Assembly: GCF_003130795.1 (NCBI RefSeq)
Contig: NZ_CP029352.1
Span: 1-64,000, forward strand
Direction: 5' to 3'
Source of the DNA: Azospirillum thermophilum
GTDB taxonomy: Bacteria > Pseudomonadota > Alphaproteobacteria > Azospirillales > Azospirillaceae
DNA: 64,000 nucleotides
Part shown: in pieces, positions 23,828 to 35,626 of the stretch
Numbering within the stretch: position 1 is the first letter of the stretch
How the letters are laid out: the number at the start of each line of letters is the position of its first letter
Program-made: the position numbers and the translations under genes
The notes under the pieces: generated by a model
Seen by the model: only the letters and a program-made list of their open reading frames with translations
Databases searched by the model: none
What the model was told of the DNA's origin: nothing

Positions 23828-25024
23828 ATGGCCTCGAACCAAGGCGGCTCCGAACAGCCGATCATCATCAAGAAGAAGAAGGGTGGCCATGGCGGCCACC
23901 ACGGCGGCGCCTGGAAGGTGGCCTATGCCGACTTCGTGACCGCGATGATGGCCTTCTTCCTGCTGCTGTGGCTGCTGAACGTCACGACCTCGGACCAGCG
24001 CAAGGGCATCGCCGACTATTTCTCCCCGGTGTCGGTCAGCCGCGAACAGTCGGGCTCCGGCGGCATGCTGGGCGGCAAGACCATCACCGCGCCGGGCGCG
24101 CAGATTTCCCCCTCCTCGCCGATGTCCTCCAGCGCCTCGGTCTCCGGCCCGCCCGGCTATTCCTCGCAGGAGACGGAGGACGCCGACGACCCGACCGAGG
24201 CGGCGAGCAACGGTCCGGCGACCGAGGCCGGCCCCGGGGCGGGAACCGGCCCGGGCAACAGCACCGGCGCCGGTGCCGGCAACGCCTCCGGCGCTGGCTC
24301 CGGCGCCGAGCAGAAGCCGAACGAGACGCGGCTGCAGTACCAGCAGCGGCTGGAGGAGACGGCCAAGCAGCTGGGCATCCCCGGCCAGAAGCCGGGGGAG
24401 AAGCTGTCCGACTTCGCCGAGCGGGTGAAGGAGGCGGGCGAGAAGCTGCAGGACGCCCAGATGGAGGCGCGCCAGTTCCAGCAGGCCGCCACCGAGATCC
24501 GCCAGGCCATCCAGTCGGTCCCGGAGCTGGAGCCGCTGGCGCAGAACCTGATGATCGACCAGACGCCGGAAGGCCTGCGCATCCAGATCGTCGACCAGGA
24601 CCGCGTGTCGATGTTCCCGGGCGGCTCGGGCCAGATGTATCCGCAGACCCGCCAGCTCGTCACCCAGGTCGCCAAGGCGCTGGCGAAGCTGCCCAACAAG
24701 CTGTCGATCAGCGGCCACACCGACGGCACCCCCTTCCCCGCCGGCTCCGGCCGGGACAACTGGGACCTGTCGTCGGAACGCGCCAACGCCACCCGCCGGG
24801 CGCTGATCGCCGGCGGCATCGACGAATCCCGCATCCAGGACGTGGTCGGCCGGGCCGACCGCGAGCCGCTGGTCGCCGACCAGCCGGGCAGCCCGCGCAA
24901 CCGACGGGTCAGCATGGTGCTACTGCGGGAGACCCAAACGGTCCCGCCCGCGCCGGGCGGCGCCTCCGCCTCCGGTGCAGCGCCCGCGACCAAAGCCTCA
25001 CCGGCGCCAGCACCTAAGCGCTAG
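23828..25024 (+). CDS. motB: Flagellar motor stator protein MotB
   Basis: 398 residues. A Lys/His/Gly-rich cytoplasmic start (KKKKGGHGGHHGG) leads to one membrane helix with the proton-carrying Asp35 in AYADFVTAMMAFFLLLWLL, a Ser/Gly/Ala/Asn-rich linker (about 90-160), a helical stretch, and an OmpA-like peptidoglycan-binding domain with SISGHTDGTPF and NWDLSSERANATRRAL. It anchors the stator to the cell wall. No motA lies next to it, which is unusual because motA and motB are normally paired. A perfect CtrA box sits upstream. Confidence 0.93.
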   Translation: MASNQGGSEQPIIIKKKKGGHGGHHGGAWKVAYADFVTAMMAFFLLLWLLNVTTSDQRKGIADYFSPVSVSREQSGSGGMLGGKTITAPGAQISPSSPMSSSASVSGPPGYSSQETEDADDPTEAASNGPATEAGPGAGTGPGNSTGAGAGNASGAGSGAEQKPNETRLQYQQRLEETAKQLGIPGQKPGEKLSDFAERVKEAGEKLQDAQMEARQFQQAATEIRQAIQSVPELEPLAQNLMIDQTPEGLRIQIVDQDRVSMFPGGSGQMYPQTRQLVTQVAKALAKLPNKLSISGHTDGTPFPAGSGRDNWDLSSERANATRRALIAGGIDESRIQDVVGRADREPLVADQPGSPRNRRVSMVLLRETQTVPPAPGGASASGAAPATKASPAPAPKR

Positions 25025-25187
25025 CTTCCTGGCGGGCCGCATCGCAATTCTCCTCTTTTGACATTGCGTCGCACAATGACGGGCGTGTTTCACCTGTTCA
25101 AGGCGCGCGGCGATAGGTCATACTCCTTAACGCAAGCCTTGCCGATCGGCCGGCTGACCATGGTCCGTGACTAGCGCGGGGGAGTCC

Positions 25188-26657
25188 GTGAGCGTACCCG
25201 AGGCCAAACCTACTGACCTTTTGTCGTCCTACGATCCCGGCCCTTACCATGACGAGCTGTTCGGCGGCCGGGACTGTCCCGCCGACCACGCCGCCCTGAT
25301 CCGCCAGCGATTGTCGGGGCTCGATTTCGAGGAGCTGCGCCGCCGCGCGCAGGATGCGGAGCGGGAGCTCTACAACCTCGGCATCACCTTCCTGGTCTAT
25401 TCGGACAAGGAGGCGGTCGACCGGATCCTGCCCTTCGACATCATCCCCCGCGTGATCTCCGCCGCCGAGTGGAGCCATCTGGAGGCCGGGGTCAAGCAGC
25501 GCGTCGCGGCGCTGAACCTCTTCCTCCACGACATCTACCACGACCAGAAGATCCTGAAGGACGGCGTCGTCCCGCGCGACCTGGTGGAGCGCAACGCCAA
25601 TTTCCGCCCGCAGATGGTCGGGCTGGACGTGCCCTTCGACACCTACATCCACATCATGGGCACCGATCTGGTGCGCGACCGCCAGGGCACCTTCCGCGTG
25701 CTGGAGGACAACGGCCGCGTGCCGTCCGGCGTCTCCTACGTGGTCGAGAACCGGCACATGATGCAGCGGGTCTTCCCCGACCTGATGCAGGACATCGGCA
25801 TCCGCCCGGTCGACAATTACGGCCACAAGCTGCTGGAAGCGATGATGGAGATCGCGCCGCAGGGGGTGGTCGACCCGCAGGTCGTGCTGCTGTCGCCCGG
25901 CAGCTACAACTCCGCCTATTTCGAGCACATCTTCCTGGCGCGCGAGATGGGCGTGCCGCTGGTCGAAGGGCGCGACCTGGTGGTGGAGAACGACCGCGTC
26001 TACATGAAGACGACCAACGGCCTCGCCCCGGTCCATTCGATCTACCGCCGCCTGGACGACGCCTTCCTCGACCCGCGGGCCTTCAACCCCGACAGCCTGC
26101 TGGGCGTTCCCGGCATCCTGGAGGCCTACCGCAAGGGCAACGTGGCGCTGGCCAACGCCATCGGCACCGGCGTCGCCGACGACAAGGCGGTCTATTGCTA
26201 CGTGCCGCGGATGATCAAGTACTACCTGGACCAGGAGCCGATCATCCCCAACGTCGACACCCGCATCTGCCGCGAGCCCGACGCGCTGCAGTACACGCTG
26301 GACCATCTGGCGGACCTGGTGGTCAAGCCGGTGGGCGAGGCCGGCGGCTACGGCATCACAATCGGCCCGCGCGCCAGCAGGGCCGAGCTGGAGGAATGCC
26401 GGGCGAAGCTGCTGGCCGATCCGGCCAACTACATCAGCCAGCCGGTGGTCGACCTGTCGGTCTGCCCGACCGTGACCGACGACGGGATCGAGCCGCGCCA
26501 CGTCGACCTGCGTCCCTTCGCCATCACCGGCAGGAGCACCTGGGTGCTGCCCGGCGGCCTGTCGCGCGTCGCACTGAAGAAGGGCACGCTGATCGTCAAC
26601 TCCTCCCAGGGCGGCGGTTCCAAGGACACCTGGGTTCTGGAAGGGGGTGCGGCATGA
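25188..26657 (+). CDS. Circularly permuted ATP-grasp type 2 protein
   Basis: About 489 residues of the family once called DUF404/DUF407. Marks include YNLGITFLVYSDKEAVDRILPFD, LNLFLHDIYHDQKILKDGV, RVLEDNGRVPSGVSYVVENR and VVKPVGEAGGYGITIGP (ATP-binding end). Members are predicted amide-bond ligases. GTG at 25188 is preferred because GGGGGAG precedes it at normal spacing; GTG at 25167 is the alternative. The stop overlaps the alpha-E gene start (ATGA). The transglutaminase-like and proteasome-type partner genes often seen with this pair are absent here. Confidence 0.9.
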   Translation: MSVPEAKPTDLLSSYDPGPYHDELFGGRDCPADHAALIRQRLSGLDFEELRRRAQDAERELYNLGITFLVYSDKEAVDRILPFDIIPRVISAAEWSHLEAGVKQRVAALNLFLHDIYHDQKILKDGVVPRDLVERNANFRPQMVGLDVPFDTYIHIMGTDLVRDRQGTFRVLEDNGRVPSGVSYVVENRHMMQRVFPDLMQDIGIRPVDNYGHKLLEAMMEIAPQGVVDPQVVLLSPGSYNSAYFEHIFLAREMGVPLVEGRDLVVENDRVYMKTTNGLAPVHSIYRRLDDAFLDPRAFNPDSLLGVPGILEAYRKGNVALANAIGTGVADDKAVYCYVPRMIKYYLDQEPIIPNVDTRICREPDALQYTLDHLADLVVKPVGEAGGYGITIGPRASRAELEECRAKLLADPANYISQPVVDLSVCPTVTDDGIEPRHVDLRPFAITGRSTWVLPGGLSRVALKKGTLIVNSSQGGGSKDTWVLEGGAA

Positions 26658-27631
26658 ACCTGCTCGCCCGGTATGCCGAGTGCATTTTCTGGATGGCCCG
26701 CTACATGGAGCGGGCGGAGAATCTCGCCCGCATCCTCGATGTGCACGAGACCTTCGCCCGCGACACCCGCGGCGCCACAAACTGGTTCTCCATCGTCCAG
26801 CTCAACGCCGACGAGAAGGACTTCTTCAGCCGCCACGACCGGCCGACGGCGGAGGCGGTGATCCACTATTACATGTTCGACCCGCAGGCGCCCAACTCGC
26901 TGCTGTCGATGCTGCGGATGGCGCGGGAGAACGCCCGGACGCTGCGCCCCTGGATCTCGACCGAGATGTGGACGCAGATCAACGTCTTCCACAAGAAGCT
27001 GCAGGAGATGTCGGCGCGGGACGTCCCGATGCCGAACCTGTCCAAGGTCTGCACCTGGATCAAGGAGGAGTGCCAGACCCACACCGGCATCACCGAGGGC
27101 ACCTTCTACCGCGACCAGGGCTGGTACTTCTATCAGCTCGGCAAATACATCGAGCGGGCCGACCAGACCACGCGGCTGCTGGACATCAAGTACCACACGC
27201 TGCTGCCCTCGCCGATGGAGGTCGGGTCGACGCTGGACATCAGCCAGTGGATGACGGTGCTGCGCTGCACCGCCGGCTACCACGCCTTCCGCCGCGTCTA
27301 TCCGCGTGGCATGACGCCCGCCACGGTGGCCGGCTTCATGCTGTTCAACGAGGGCTTCCCGCGGTCGGTGGTGATGTGCGTCCGCCAGATCGACGGGGTG
27401 CTGACCCGGCTGCGCTCCCGCTACGAGCTGCGCGGCGGCAGTGCGGCCATGGAGCGGGTGGACGAGCTGCTGGCCGGCCTGCTGTCCCGCCCGATCGAGG
27501 GCGTGCTGCGCGACGGGCTGCACGAGTATCTCGACTGGATCCAGCTTCAGATGAACGGCGTCACCAACGAAATCGGACAGGCCTTCTTCGGGCTGGACGC
27601 GCCGCTGGCCGTAACGGAACAGTCGCAGTAA
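26654..27631 (+). CDS. Alpha-E domain-containing protein
   Basis: 325 residues, all alpha-helical. It begins LLARYAECIFWMARYMERAENLARILD, the signature of the alpha-E family, with a second such helix pair around YQLGKYIERADQTTRLLDIK. Alpha-E proteins almost always accompany circularly permuted ATP-grasp enzymes and probably hold or process their product; no reaction is proven. ATG at 26654 overlaps the upstream stop. bpt follows after 36 bases on the same strand. Confidence 0.9.
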   Translation: MNLLARYAECIFWMARYMERAENLARILDVHETFARDTRGATNWFSIVQLNADEKDFFSRHDRPTAEAVIHYYMFDPQAPNSLLSMLRMARENARTLRPWISTEMWTQINVFHKKLQEMSARDVPMPNLSKVCTWIKEECQTHTGITEGTFYRDQGWYFYQLGKYIERADQTTRLLDIKYHTLLPSPMEVGSTLDISQWMTVLRCTAGYHAFRRVYPRGMTPATVAGFMLFNEGFPRSVVMCVRQIDGVLTRLRSRYELRGGSAAMERVDELLAGLLSRPIEGVLRDGLHEYLDWIQLQMNGVTNEIGQAFFGLDAPLAVTEQSQ

Positions 27632-27667
27632 TCTGGGAGCCGTGGGTCCAAGCACACCGTAGGCGAA

Positions 27668-28480
27668 ATGTCGGTCATCCAGCCGCCGCAACGCCCGTTG
27701 CAGCAATTCTTCCGGTCGGGGCCGATGCCCTGCCCCTACCTGCCGGGACGGGTGGAGCGCAAGCTGTTCACGCGGCTGATCGGCCCGTACGCGGCGGAGG
27801 TGAACTCCACCCTGTCGCGTGCCGGGTTCCGGCGCAGCCACGACATCGTCTACCGCCCCGTCTGCCCCAACTGCCACGCCTGCGTGCCCGTCCGCGTCCC
27901 GGTGGCGGAGTTCGAGCCGACCCGCTCGCAAAAGCGCGTGCTGAAGCTGAACCAGGACGTCCGGCTGACCGAGCGGCCGGCCTACGCCACGGCGGAGCAG
28001 TACCGCCTGTTCGCCGGCTACCAGGCCTCGCGCCACGGCGATTCCGACATGGCGCGCATGGCCATGGGCGACTTCGCCGCCATGGTGGACGAGGGACGGG
28101 CCGACACCGGCCTGCTGGAGGCGCGCGACGCCACCGGCCGGCTGATCGGCTGCATGCTGATCGACCGGCTGACCGACGGCTTCTCGGCGGTCTACAGCTT
28201 CTACGACGCGCGGCAGGAACGGCGCAGCCTGGGCACCTTCATGATCCTCGGCCTGATCGAGCGGGCGCGCGCGGAAGGGCTGCCGCACGTCTATCTCGGC
28301 TACTGGATCGAGCAGAGCCGCAAGATGGCCTACAAGGTGCGGTTCCAGCCGCTGGAGGCGCTGGGACGCGACGGCTGGTACCGGATGAAGGCCGATCCCG
28401 CCCCTGACCGGCACCTTGGCAGCAGCGGCAAGCGTCACCTCTACGGGATTCTACGTAGCTCCTTCGTATCCCTTGCGTGA
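27668..28480 (+). CDS. bpt: Aspartate/glutamate leucyltransferase (arginyltransferase family)
   Basis: 270 residues. Bpt moves leucine from Leu-tRNA to N-terminal Asp or Glu of proteins, marking them for ClpS/ClpAP degradation by the N-degron pathway. Cysteine cluster VCPNCHACVPVRVP at residues 65-78, SQKRVLKLNQDV, and the C-terminal GNAT-like part with YSFYDARQERRSLGTFMIL and YLGYWIEQSRKMAYKVRFQP are all conserved. Close spacing to the ATP-grasp/alpha-E pair suggests one transcript. Confidence 0.94.
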   Translation: MSVIQPPQRPLQQFFRSGPMPCPYLPGRVERKLFTRLIGPYAAEVNSTLSRAGFRRSHDIVYRPVCPNCHACVPVRVPVAEFEPTRSQKRVLKLNQDVRLTERPAYATAEQYRLFAGYQASRHGDSDMARMAMGDFAAMVDEGRADTGLLEARDATGRLIGCMLIDRLTDGFSAVYSFYDARQERRSLGTFMILGLIERARAEGLPHVYLGYWIEQSRKMAYKVRFQPLEALGRDGWYRMKADPAPDRHLGSSGKRHLYGILRSSFVSLA

Positions 28481-28641
28481 ACCGGCCGCGCGGGGAATAG
28501 TCCTGCGGTTTCATGCCACTTAGTGGTAGTCTGTCCGGCCGAATGGCCTCTGACGCCGGGCCTAGCCGACGTCGCGAAAGTGGACATTACAAAAGGCAAT
28601 GCGGCACAAAGAGCCGCAGCAATAAACAGGGAGGTCCTCCG

Positions 28642-29181
28642 TTGAGAGTCCTGCTCGCGCTCAGCAGGCTGATCGATGCCGTCAACGATGGGATCGGGAA
28701 GCTGACCTATTGGCTGGTGCTGTTGGCCGTCCTCGTCAGTTCCGGCAACGCCGTGATCCGCTACAGCCTCAACCACAGCTCGAATGCGTGGCTGGAACTG
28801 CAGTGGTACCTGTTCTCCGCGGTGTTCCTGCTCTGCGCCGGCTACACGTTCCTGCGCAACGAACATATCCGGATCGACATCATCCTGGGCCGCTTCTCCA
28901 AGCGGGTGCAGGCCTGGGTCGACATCTTCGGCATCCTCGTCTTCATGTTCCCGATGACGATCCTCATCATGGTCCTGTCCTGGCCGATGTTCATGGACAG
29001 CTACCTGACGAACGAGATGTCGAGCGACGCCGGCGGCCTGATCCGCTGGCCCTCCAAGTTCCTGGTCCCGGCCGGCTTCTTCCTGCTGACCCTGCAGGGC
29101 GTGTCCGAGCTGATCAAGCGCATCGCCTATCTCGCCGGCGCGATCGACGAGCCGGGCGAGAAGATGCACGGCCACTCCTGA
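28642..29181 (+). CDS. dctQ: TRAP transporter small permease subunit
   Basis: 179 residues with four membrane helices, the DctQ partner of the large permease. The region GNAVIRYSLNHSSNAWLELQWYLFSAVFLLCAGYTFL carries the conserved WxELxxYLF-like stretch. Start set at TTG 28642 because GGGAGG lies nine bases upstream and the protein then begins right before the first helix; an in-frame ATG at 28513 would add 43 residues unlike the family. dctM follows after 19 bases. Confidence 0.9.
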   Translation: MRVLLALSRLIDAVNDGIGKLTYWLVLLAVLVSSGNAVIRYSLNHSSNAWLELQWYLFSAVFLLCAGYTFLRNEHIRIDIILGRFSKRVQAWVDIFGILVFMFPMTILIMVLSWPMFMDSYLTNEMSSDAGGLIRWPSKFLVPAGFFLLTLQGVSELIKRIAYLAGAIDEPGEKMHGHS

Positions 29182-29200
29182 CGGCGCGGGATTTCAGACG

Positions 29201-30709
29201 ATGACGCATTTCCTGATCGAGAATATGGCGCCGCTGATGTTCGCGGCGCTGATGCTCTTCCTGTTGATGGGGTTCCCCGTCGCCTTCGCGCTGGCCGCCA
29301 ACGGGCTGGTCTTCGGCCTGATCGGCATCGAGCTGGGGCTGCTGACGCCGGCCCTGTTCCAGGCCCTGCCGGAACGCGTGTTCGGCATCATGCGCAACGA
29401 CACGCTGCTGGCGATCCCCTTCTTCACCTTCATGGGACTGATCCTCGAACGGTCGGGCATGGCGGAAGACCTGCTCGACACGATCGGACAGCTCTTCGGG
29501 CCGCTGCGCGGCGGCCTCGCCTATGCGGTGATCTTCGTCGGCGCGCTGCTGGCGGCGACCACCGGCGTGGTGGCGGCCTCCGTCATCTCGATGGGCCTGA
29601 TCTCGCTGCCGATCATGCTGCGCTACGGTTACGACCGGCGCATCGCGTCTGGCGTCATCGCCGCGTCGGGCACGCTGGCGCAGATCATCCCGCCGTCGCT
29701 GGTGCTGATCGTGCTGGCCGACCAGCTCGGCCGGTCGGTCGGCGACATGTATGCCGGCGCGCTGATCCCCGGCCTGGTGCTGACCGGCCTCTATGCCGGC
29801 TACATCCTGGTGATGACCATCATCAAGCCGGAGTGCGCCCCCGCCTTGCCGCCGGAGGCCCGCTCGCTGCGCGGCGCCCAGCTCCTGCTGCGCGTCCTGA
29901 CCTCGCTGGTCCCGCCGCTGGTGCTGATCTTCCTGGTGCTGGGCACCATCTTCATCGGCGTCGCCACCCCGACCGAGGGCGGCGCCATGGGCGCCACCGG
30001 CGCCATGCTGCTGGCGCTGGCCAAGCGCAAGCTGAGCTTCGGCCTGCTGAAGCAGGCCATGGACAGCACGGCCAAGCTGTCGAGCTTCGTCCTGTTCATC
30101 CTGATCGGCTCCACCGTCTTCGGCCTGGTGTTCCGCGCGGTGAACGGCGACCTGTGGGTCGAGCATCTGATGACCAGCCTGCCGGGCGGCCAGCTCGGCT
30201 TCCTGATCGTCTGCAACATCCTGATCTTCCTGCTGGCCTTCTTCCTCGACTTCTTCGAGCTGGCCTTCATCATCGTGCCGCTGCTGGGGCCGGTGGCGGA
30301 CAAGCTGGGCATCGACCTGATCTGGTTCGGCGTGCTGCTTGGCGTCAACATGCAGACCAGCTTCATGCACCCGCCCTTCGGCTTCGCGCTGTTCTTCCTG
30401 CGCAGCGTCGCCCCGCGCACCGACTACATCGACAAGGTGACGGGCAAGCTGACGGAGAAGATCACCACCGCGCAGATCTACTGGGGTGCCGTGCCCTTCG
30501 TCGTCATCCAGGTCATCATGGTGGCGATCGTCATCAGCTTCCCCGAGCTGGTCAGCGCCGGCCTGGACAAGCAGGCTCCGATCGACCTCGACAAGGTGAA
30601 GATCGAGATCCCCGCCTTCGACAGCGGAACGGACGGCCCGCCGGCCTTCCCCGGCCAGCAGGAGGATGATCCGAACGCCGACATCATGAAGCAGCTTCAG
30701 CAGAAGTAA
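29201..30709 (+). CDS. dctM: TRAP transporter large permease subunit
   Basis: 502 residues, about 12 helices, the sodium-coupled transport channel of a TRAP system. Shows GFPVAFALAANGLVFGLIG, ERSGMAEDLLDTIGQLFGPLRGG and GVVAASVISMGLISLPIMLRYGYDRRIASGVIAASG-type blocks. About 50 extra soluble residues at the C-terminus (from QAPIDLDKVKIEIP) make it longer than the usual 430-residue DctM; I recall such tails in the subgroup for 2-oxo acids or lactate. Ends at a good terminator. Confidence 0.93.
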   Translation: MTHFLIENMAPLMFAALMLFLLMGFPVAFALAANGLVFGLIGIELGLLTPALFQALPERVFGIMRNDTLLAIPFFTFMGLILERSGMAEDLLDTIGQLFGPLRGGLAYAVIFVGALLAATTGVVAASVISMGLISLPIMLRYGYDRRIASGVIAASGTLAQIIPPSLVLIVLADQLGRSVGDMYAGALIPGLVLTGLYAGYILVMTIIKPECAPALPPEARSLRGAQLLLRVLTSLVPPLVLIFLVLGTIFIGVATPTEGGAMGATGAMLLALAKRKLSFGLLKQAMDSTAKLSSFVLFILIGSTVFGLVFRAVNGDLWVEHLMTSLPGGQLGFLIVCNILIFLLAFFLDFFELAFIIVPLLGPVADKLGIDLIWFGVLLGVNMQTSFMHPPFGFALFFLRSVAPRTDYIDKVTGKLTEKITTAQIYWGAVPFVVIQVIMVAIVISFPELVSAGLDKQAPIDLDKVKIEIPAFDSGTDGPPAFPGQQEDDPNADIMKQLQQK

Positions 30710-30729
30710 CGCTGCGATCCAACCGCCAG

Positions 30730-30762
30730 AGGGCTCAGGAGCGATCCTGGGCCCTTTTCCTT
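30730..30762 (+). terminator. Rho-independent terminator after dctM
   Basis: AGGGCTCAGGA pairs with TCCTGGGCCCT around a short loop, followed by TTTTCCTTT. Starts 20 bases after the dctM stop. Confidence 0.75.
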
Positions 30763-30816
30763 TGCCGCCATCCGGTGCAGCGCCGCCATCCGGCACGGCC
30801 ACGAACGGAAGAGGGG

Positions 30817-30845
30817 CAAAAAGAAAAGCCCCGCTTTCGCGGGGC
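30817..30845 (-). terminator. Rho-independent terminator after dctP
   Basis: On the minus strand a seven-pair stem GCCCCGC/GCGGGGC with a four-base loop is followed by TTTTCTTTTTG. It lies 26 bases past the dctP stop and faces the dctM terminator, so the two convergent units are insulated. Confidence 0.8.
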
Positions 30846-30870
30846 CTTCCAGGTCGCTCCGGAGAGCGGC

Positions 30871-31965
<1,095 letters not shown>

Positions 31966-32138
31966 TCAAAGGCTCCCTTGTTCATTCTGTTCTTCGCGTG
32001 CGTCCGAAGACATCCATGCCCGATGCTCCGGCAACCGCGCGCAGCGGCCGGGATACGGGACGAGCAGTGAAGGCGGGGAGACATAAGGATGCACACTCGG
32101 CCATCCCGGACGGCGCACCGCCGCCGGCCACGGCCGCT

Positions 32139-32161
32139 GTGCACCACCCGTGGTGGCGCAC
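32139..32161. promoter_or_regulatory. Inverted repeat upstream of dctP
   Basis: GTGCACCACC and GGTGGCGCAC are inverted with one mismatch around CGT, 174 bases before the dctP start. It could be a regulator's operator or a leader hairpin; no regulator gene is adjacent. Confidence 0.35.
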
Positions 32162-32362
32162 CAGACCGCACGCAGTCCCGGTGGTCATGCGTCTCCTCCC
32201 TGTCCGTCCGGGCTAACCGCCGGCCTCGCGACCGATCCGTCCCAGCTTCGTTTTGCCGACCCAACTATGCAGGAAACAAGCAGATCCGATCAAGGCCAAC
32301 CGACGAGTCCATGCCTGATTCCAGTGACTTATTGGCCGGGTACGAAAAGGCGGAAACGAACT

Positions 32363-32390
32363 CGCCCCGCCGGCGGGGGCCGGCGGGGCG
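32363..32390 (-). terminator. Strong stem-loop after parC
   Basis: A perfect 12-pair stem CGCCCCGCCGGC/GCCGGCGGGGCG with loop GGGG lies about 50 bases past the parC stop. The base run that follows on the minus strand is only moderately T-rich, so termination strength is uncertain. Confidence 0.6.
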
Positions 32391-32439
32391 ATTCGCGCGT
32401 CCGATGTGGCGGAGCGGCGGACTGAACCGCCCCGGCGGA

Positions 32440-34665
<2,226 letters not shown>

Positions 34666-34683
34666 GACGGTTCGATACCAGAT

Positions 34684-35406
34684 CTAGGGCAGGCGCGCCA
34701 CCGCATGCGCGTAGCGGTCCCGCAGACGGGTCCGGGCCGGCGGCAGCGGCCCGTTCAGCAGATGGCGTTCCAGGAAATGGGCGGTCAGGCGCAGCCCGCG
34801 CTCCACCTCCAGGGGGCCGCCGCCGCCCCGCCCGGCCAGGAAGTCGGGCAACGGCAGCAGCCGGTCGCGGTAGGGCTCGCCCGCCACGGCGGAGACGGCG
34901 CGTCCGGTGCGCGGGCTGACATAGGCGAGGTAGTCGTTGGCCCCGGTGACGGCGCAGCGGTCGAGGTCGAGGCCGAACCCCAGCTCCGCCAGAAGCCCCA
35001 GCTCCCACCGCACATAGGCCTCCGCCCAGGCCGGGGTGTCGAGCAGGCCGAACAGGGCGAGCATGCCGTCGAACAGGGCGGGGTGCGGCTCATGCTCCGG
35101 CAGGGCCGCCTCCACCAGGGCGCAGGCGCTGGCCAGCGCCGCCAGCACCAGCGGGTCGTCGAGCCAGGCGGCGGAATAGCCCTTCACCGGCTCCAGCGTG
35201 AAAGTGCCGAGATGCTCCGCCAGCCGGCCGCGCCAGCGGGCGGCGACCAGGGTGCCCGGCTCCAGCGTGCCGCGCTGGCGGCTCGACCGGCCGCCCATGA
35301 CCAGCCCGCCGTGCCGCCCGTGCTCGCGGGTCAGCAGCGTGGCGACCGCCGATCCCTCCCCGTGCGGGCGGGCCGACAGAACGATGCCCTGGTCGGACCA
35401 TTCCAT
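34684..35406 (-). CDS. recO: DNA repair protein RecO
   Basis: 240 residues. RecO helps load RecA on SSB-coated single strands in the RecFOR route. N-terminal OB fold [21 protein letters not shown], then [14 protein letters not shown] and a helical C-terminal part with [25 protein letters not shown]. The zinc-finger cysteines of some RecO proteins are reduced to one here. It is followed by parC. Confidence 0.94.
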   Translation of the reverse strand: MEWSDQGIVLSARPHGEGSAVATLLTREHGRHGGLVMGGRSSRQRGTLEPGTLVAARWRGRLAEHLGTFTLEPVKGYSAAWLDDPLVLAALASACALVEAALPEHEPHPALFDGMLALFGLLDTPAWAEAYVRWELGLLAELGFGLDLDRCAVTGANDYLAYVSPRTGRAVSAVAGEPYRDRLLPLPDFLAGRGGGGPLEVERGLRLTAHFLERHLLNGPLPPARTRLRDRYAHAVARLP

Positions 35407-35554
35407 AGGCCAAGCTCTAGCAAGAGTAACGGCGCCCCGCCAGAGCCCTGCGGCCGGACGGGGAAGGCTTCGTGGAGCCGCGACTGCCGCGACTGCCGCG
35501 CAACGCGAAATCGGTGATCGCGACGGTCTTCATTTCTTGTTCACACCGCCTTCA

Positions 35555-35569
35555 TTAAAGTGGCCTTTA
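35555..35569. promoter_or_regulatory. Near-consensus CtrA-type site upstream of the PAS-GGDEF-EAL gene
   Basis: TTAA-AGTGGCC-TTTA has one mismatch to TTAA-N7-TTAA and ends 57 bases before the ATG. It is part of CTTCATTAA, which also occurs at both flagellar operon sites (46055 and 46790). Confidence 0.4.
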
Positions 35570-35626
35570 CAACGGTGAAGTGCGGGTTAACCCTCCGCCG
35601 GGCCGGGGACAGGATCGGGCGAGAGG

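Larger units (their letters stand above)
31966..32439. other. 474-base gap between dctP and parC
   Basis: Holds the dctP promoter region, an inverted repeat at 32139-32161 and the parC terminator at 32363-32390. I see no coding region: short translations here are low-complexity and lack ribosome-binding sites. -35/-10 elements could not be assigned. Confidence 0.6.

Noticed and set aside
25167..25187. Upstream GTG start for the ATP-grasp protein
   Set aside because: No ribosome-binding sequence in place, unlike GTG 25188; kept as alternative only.
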